Under the pieces are notes generated by a model, which worked only from the letters and a program-made list of their open reading frames with translations, ran no database searches and had not been told where the DNA came from. The translations under genes were made by a program, and so were the position numbers. A stretch of 35,364 nt of DNA from Acidithiobacillus ferriphilus (GTDB lineage: Bacteria > Pseudomonadota > Gammaproteobacteria > Acidithiobacillales > Acidithiobacillaceae): positions 1-35,364 of the forward strand of contig NZ_JAAZTY010000058.1 of NCBI RefSeq assembly GCF_018854775.1, given 5' to 3'. This document shows positions 32,001 to 35,364 of this stretch, piece by piece. The first letter of the stretch is position 1, and the number at the start of each line of letters is the position of its first letter.

Positions 32001-35000
32001 GCCCTCAGCCTTACTGTTCAGCACGCCCATTTTAGTGTTATGGCTGTTTTCACCGCTTATCGCATGGCGGATCAGTCAGCCGCTGCGGACCGGTGTTACG
32101 GATTTGGATGACACACAGCGACGTTTTCTGCGGCTGTCGGCACGGCGTACCTGGCGGTTTTTTGATGACTTTGTCAGCCCTGCGGAGCACTGGTTACCCC
32201 CCGATAACTTTCAGGAGTATCCCGCGGCGGCCATTGCCTCGCGCAGCTCACCGACCAACATGGGCATGTCCTTGCTGGCGAATCTGGCGGCCTATGATTT
32301 TGGTTATATTTCCGCCGGCAAACTCCTTCAACTGACCGAAAACACCGTGGCAAGCATGGAGCAACTGGAACGCTATCACGGTCACTTCTATAACTGGTAT
32401 GACACGCGCACCCTGCAAATATTAAGTCCGCAATACATCTCAGCGGTGGACAGTGGCAATCTTGGCGGCTGCCTGCTCACCCTCCAGGCGGGGTTGAACG
32501 CGCTCAAAGATCATCCGGTGCTGCCGGATAACGCCTTTGCGGGTTTGCAGGATACGCTGCATCTGTTGGCAGCATGCATCCACGACATCCCCACGGCGGA
32601 CCTGACCGAAAAAGTCCATGCACTGCACGACATACTGTCTGCCACGGCGCTCAACGGGTTCCCCTCATCCCTGGTGGATGCCCGTGAGCGGCTTGCTGAT
32701 ATTCAACGGATCAGCAGCGATCTCGTGAATGGGCTCCCCGCCGATGCTCCGGCGGATAGCGATTGTGCTTACTGGGTGCGGACATTTGATCAACAATGCC
32801 GCGCTTTCGCGGCGGACCTGGAAGACCTCACCCCTGCAGCGCGGCATTTAAACGCTGCCCCGACACTGGCCGAATTGGCCAATGACATTGCCATGGGGAC
32901 GGCAAACACCCGGGCGGCTGCCGCAGAACGGTTGCGGGTCATCGATCAATTGGTGGATCGCTGCCGCGCGTTGGCGGTGATGGATTTTGAATTTCTTTAC
33001 GACCATACGCGCGACCTGCTGGCTATTGGTTACGATGTCGGGGAACGGCGCCGTGATCCCGCCTGCTACGACCTGCTGGCATCGGAAGCACGCCTGGCCA
33101 GTTTTCTGCTTATTGCACAAGGGCAGGCACCACAAAAACATTGGTTTTCGCTGGGCCGCCTGTTGACGAGCTACGGCGGCGAACTGTGCTTGATTTCATG
33201 GAGCGGCTCGATGTTTGAGTATCTCATGCCGCAATTGATCATGCCGGATTTCCCCAACACGCTGCTCAACCAGACCTGCAAAGCGGCCGTCTCCCGCCAA
33301 ATAGAATATGGTCGCCAGCGCGCCATACCCTGGGGGATATCGGAATCCTGCTTCAACGTCATGGACATGCATCAAGTCTATCAATACCGGGCGTTTGGGG
33401 TTCCCGGTCTCGGTTTCAAACGCGGTCTCGGCGATGATTTGGTGATTGCACCCTATGCCAGCGCGCTGGCCCTGACCGTGCTGCCGTGGGCGGCATGTCA
33501 TAACTTGCAAGCCCTTGCCGCGCAAGGGTTTCTCGGTACTTATGGATTTTACGAAGCCATCGATTACACGCCATCCCGGGTGCCACCGGGCGAGAGTCAT
33601 GCCATTGTCCGCACCTTTATGGCGCATCATCAAGGCATGAGCCTCCTGGCTTTTGCCCATGTCCTTCTCAATCAGCCGATGCAGCGCCGGTTTTTATCTG
33701 ATCCCGGCATTCAGGCCACTCAGTTATTGTTGCAGGAGCGTCTGCCCAGGCAAGAGGCCACCTTGCATCCCCATGCCGCTGAAGTCAACGCCGCCGCAAA
33801 GGTGTCCAGCGACGAGACCGCCGCGATTATGCGCGCATACACCAATCCGGATACGTCCATGCCAGAAGTCCACCTTCTGTCTAATGGCCGCTACCACGTC
33901 ATGATCAACCACGCCGGCAGCGGCTACAGTCATCGTGGTGGTCTCGCCGTGAATCGCTGGCGCGAGGATACCGCCGTAGATAACTGGGGAACCTTCATTT
34001 ATCTGCGTGATCATCATTCCGGACACTTTTGGTCGACAAGCTATCAACCCACCCGAAGCAAAGCCGATCACTATGAGGCGATTTTCGTCCAGGCGCGGGC
34101 GGAATACCGTCGCCGCGATCAGATGATAGAGAGCTATATGGAAGTCGCCGTTGCACCAGAAGACGATGTGGAGATCCGCCGCGTGACGCTCACCAATATC
34201 TCCCCGCGCATTCGTCAGATAGAGTTAACGAGTTATACCGAGATTGTCCTCGCGTCGCCGAATGCCGACCTTGCTCACCGCGCATTTAGCAACCTGTTCG
34301 TTCAGACCGAAATTCTGGCAGAGCACAATGCGATTCTCTGTACCCGACGTCGCCGCTCACCGGACGAACAAACGCCTTGGATGTTCCATCTGTTTGCGGC
34401 TCCCGGGGTTGCCGCCAGTGCAGCATCTTACGAAACCGATCGCGCACAGTTCATCGGCCGTGGTCGTACCGTCGAGCATCCGCGCGTCTTCGATAGACTA
34501 CAACAGACTACCTTATCGAATAGCGAGGGTCCCGTATTAGACCCCATTGTGGCCATCCGGCGTATGCTAACGCTTGGCGTAGACGAGTCCGCGACGGTGC
34601 AGATCATTTCCGGACTTGCCGATACCCGGGCGGCGGCCATCGCCCTGCTGGAGAAGTATAGCGATCGTCATCTGGTGGAACGTGCTTTTGAAATGGCCTG
34701 GTTCCAGAGCCAGGAGGTGCTCCGTCATCTGCGCGCCAGTGAAGCCGATGCCCAGGTGTACGGCCGCCTCGCCAATTCCGTGGTCTACGCCAGCGCCCTG
34801 CGCCGGGCCACGCCCAGCGTTATTGCCCGTAATCAGTTAGGGCAGTCCGGCCTGTGGCGCTTCGGGATATCGGGTGATTTGCCGATTGTGCTGCTGCGCG
34901 TCAGTCAATTAAACCGCCTTAATCTGGTAAAACAAATACTGCAAGCCCATGCCTATTGGCGACTGCAAGGACTGGCGGCCGATCTGGTGATCGTCAACGA

Positions 35001-35364
35001 AGATTTCACCAGTTACCGGGCCACGCTACAAGACCAGATTATGGGCTTGATTCACACAGGTCCGGAAGGACAAGTCATCGACAAACCCGGTGGCGTCTTT
35101 GTACGCCGCGCCGAAGAACTTTCCGAAGAGGATCGCGTGCTGTTCCAGACCGTCGCGCGCATTATCCTCACCGACAGCACCGACTCCCTGCTGGAGCATG
35201 TGGAACGGCGGGTATCCGGGGATCGCTTCCCTGCTCCGCTGAACCCGCGGCCACCCCCCGCCACCGAGATCATACAGCCGCTGCTTCCGCGTGAACGTAT
35301 TTTTTTCAACGGATTGGGTGGATTCACGACCGATGGACGTGAATACGTCATCAGTCTGGAGCCG
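29026..35364 (+). CDS. ndvB: Cyclic beta-1,2-glucan synthase, NdvB/ChvB type (3' partial)
   Basis: The frame is open for 2113 codons from GTG 29026 to the right edge; family members are about 2800 residues, so roughly a quarter is missing. The start is uncertain: a stop lies at 29014, and no strong ribosome-binding site is seen. The family entry LLRSELFNVEQLKQHA appears at about residue 34, then AGEIWLLDNFYLIEQQIILA. Membrane helices lie near 426-480. The GT84 glycosyltransferase has VITLDTDTQLPRD (about 641), SEGSFIGKGIYNVDAF and RRHRWIRGDWQIAGW (RxxRW type). A second membrane block spans about 845-1025. The glucoamylase-like domain has MGMSLLANLAAYDFGYIS (about 1080) and FMAHHQGMSLL (about 1531). 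A GH94-like phosphorylase part begins after about 1560. It makes and closes osmoregulated periplasmic glucans. Confidence 0.93.
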   Translation, partial: MSSGYSEESVIATKKLEFSSCVKNTLNNASDTNLLRSELFNVEQLKQHAVTLAGQHAIDPYPGPDRLLPRLADNAAVLRAAYDVVTAGTAQAEQRTLAGEIWLLDNFYLIEQQIILARRHLPSGYGKQLPRLQSGSLAGFPRIYDLASELIAHQDARVDSDNVSAYIQAYQSVTALTLGELWAFPIMLQLALLENLRRAGLLVACRREERNAAMNWADRMLATAEKKPKLLIQLLAEFAHADMPLTAPFVEEFYARLQAYGPAMAFVQTWVEHKLLEQGITATQLSEVSARRSAANQISMANSIGSLRFLTAVDWRDHVEAYSVVEQSLRQDPMGIYAGQNFATRDRYRHAIEDIARSSRRDELAVAEEAIALAQAVAQQTGSGDRSAHVGYYLLDRGRQHLERAMGCHFEWRSAARQMGDHLRLSLYISAILLLTALISLILCFPLAGLSSADWRFWWLGIVGVVSISALAVSLVNRLITLFMAPGTLPQMDFSQGVPDAHRCMVVIPTLLSTPQEIDALLEAQEIRYLGNRDPNIYFALLTDFRDAAEQTCPEDAALIDYARVAIQTLNTRYADDRPCLFYWFHRPRVWNPFERVWMGYERKRGKLEQFNALLRGSAETATFSEQVGDLSILGSIRYVITLDTDTQLPRDTARALIGDMAHPLNQAVYDADKGRIVDGYAIIQPRVAIDLTSAGQSPFTKLMAGDSGIDPYTREVSDVYQDVFSEGSFIGKGIYNVDAFRQAVDGRFPENLILSHDLLEGGYARAALATNVVLIEELPGSYTAEASRRHRWIRGDWQIAGWLLPSVPGAPTADGMQAPRPANPLSSLSMWKIFDNLRRSLVSSALLLLLAGGWLLDPAFSWLWTTLVTAIILVPVLLSPLIDLFRKPQDLDLAAHLALTRASAIRPLLSALLTVALLPYEAVMSLDAILRSGTRMLFTRRGLLLWQLPSYLRRNACQTPGDFFMEIWSAPLLAILIGIALVVAANLGLSSPSALLFSTPILVLWLFSPLIAWRISQPLRTGVTDLDDTQRRFLRLSARRTWRFFDDFVSPAEHWLPPDNFQEYPAAAIASRSSPTNMGMSLLANLAAYDFGYISAGKLLQLTENTVASMEQLERYHGHFYNWYDTRTLQILSPQYISAVDSGNLGGCLLTLQAGLNALKDHPVLPDNAFAGLQDTLHLLAACIHDIPTADLTEKVHALHDILSATALNGFPSSLVDARERLADIQRISSDLVNGLPADAPADSDCAYWVRTFDQQCRAFAADLEDLTPAARHLNAAPTLAELANDIAMGTANTRAAAAERLRVIDQLVDRCRALAVMDFEFLYDHTRDLLAIGYDVGERRRDPACYDLLASEARLASFLLIAQGQAPQKHWFSLGRLLTSYGGELCLISWSGSMFEYLMPQLIMPDFPNTLLNQTCKAAVSRQIEYGRQRAIPWGISESCFNVMDMHQVYQYRAFGVPGLGFKRGLGDDLVIAPYASALALTVLPWAACHNLQALAAQGFLGTYGFYEAIDYTPSRVPPGESHAIVRTFMAHHQGMSLLAFAHVLLNQPMQRRFLSDPGIQATQLLLQERLPRQEATLHPHAAEVNAAAKVSSDETAAIMRAYTNPDTSMPEVHLLSNGRYHVMINHAGSGYSHRGGLAVNRWREDTAVDNWGTFIYLRDHHSGHFWSTSYQPTRSKADHYEAIFVQARAEYRRRDQMIESYMEVAVAPEDDVEIRRVTLTNISPRIRQIELTSYTEIVLASPNADLAHRAFSNLFVQTEILAEHNAILCTRRRRSPDEQTPWMFHLFAAPGVAASAASYETDRAQFIGRGRTVEHPRVFDRLQQTTLSNSEGPVLDPIVAIRRMLTLGVDESATVQIISGLADTRAAAIALLEKYSDRHLVERAFEMAWFQSQEVLRHLRASEADAQVYGRLANSVVYASALRRATPSVIARNQLGQSGLWRFGISGDLPIVLLRVSQLNRLNLVKQILQAHAYWRLQGLAADLVIVNEDFTSYRATLQDQIMGLIHTGPEGQVIDKPGGVFVRRAEELSEEDRVLFQTVARIILTDSTDSLLEHVERRVSGDRFPAPLNPRPPPATEIIQPLLPRERIFFNGLGGFTTDGREYVISLEP

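Overview
The window is about 35.4 kb of moderately GC-rich chromosome from a gammaproteobacterium-like chemolithotroph, most probably an Acidithiobacillus. The main reason is a secreted PQQ-type beta-propeller protein at 15233-16744 that reads as a tetrathionate hydrolase. The housekeeping genes (tsaD, plsY, folB, rimO and a pteridine reductase) are proteobacterial and fit this. The assignment is inference from gene content; no rRNA or other marker gene lies in the window.

Layout. (1) 1-4788: end of a tripartite RND efflux operon (outer-membrane channel, adaptor, HAE-1-type pump), closed by a clear intrinsic terminator. (2) 4789-14985: an array of about a dozen integron gene cassettes. Each is delimited by an attC site with an RYYYAAC left end and a GTTRRRY right end, and in most the two ends of one cassette are reverse complements of each other. 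No integrase gene is visible, so within the window this is a cassette array lacking an integrase (CALIN). Cargo in order: a three-gene module with a predicted PD-(D/E)xK nuclease, an ORF-less mini-cassette, a Nudix hydrolase, BrnT/BrnA, an SRPBCC protein, a small membrane protein, an aldo/keto reductase fragment, a TetR-MFS efflux pair, a broken GFA-domain gene hit by a decayed IS3 element that carries a truncated group II intron, HigB/HigA, a decayed antitoxin cassette, and YefM/YoeB in reverse orientation. (3) 14986-16860: the tetH-like gene with a structured, AT-rich upstream region. (4) 16861-23746: housekeeping block with a DUF455 ferritin-like protein, tsaD, plsY, folB, rimO, a NifU-domain protein, a FolM-like reductase, a MidA-like methyltransferase and a Spx/ArsC-like protein. 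(5) 23809-28242: a 1477-residue GGDEF-EAL sensor protein. (6) 28437-35364: two small proteins, then a very long cyclic beta-1,2-glucan synthase gene (ndvB/chvB type) that runs off the right edge.

How it fits together. The array is an accessory island between a core efflux operon and the sulfur-oxidation gene. Three intact toxin-antitoxin pairs and one decayed antitoxin are spread along it and would be expected to stabilise it. Much of its right half is decaying (truncated IS3, intron fragment, frameshifted antitoxin, truncated last attC). The most interesting unknown is the first cassette (5036-6737): three tightly coupled genes, the last with E28, D107 and E136-x-K138 in a PD-(D/E)xK pattern, which is a candidate uncharacterised defence module.
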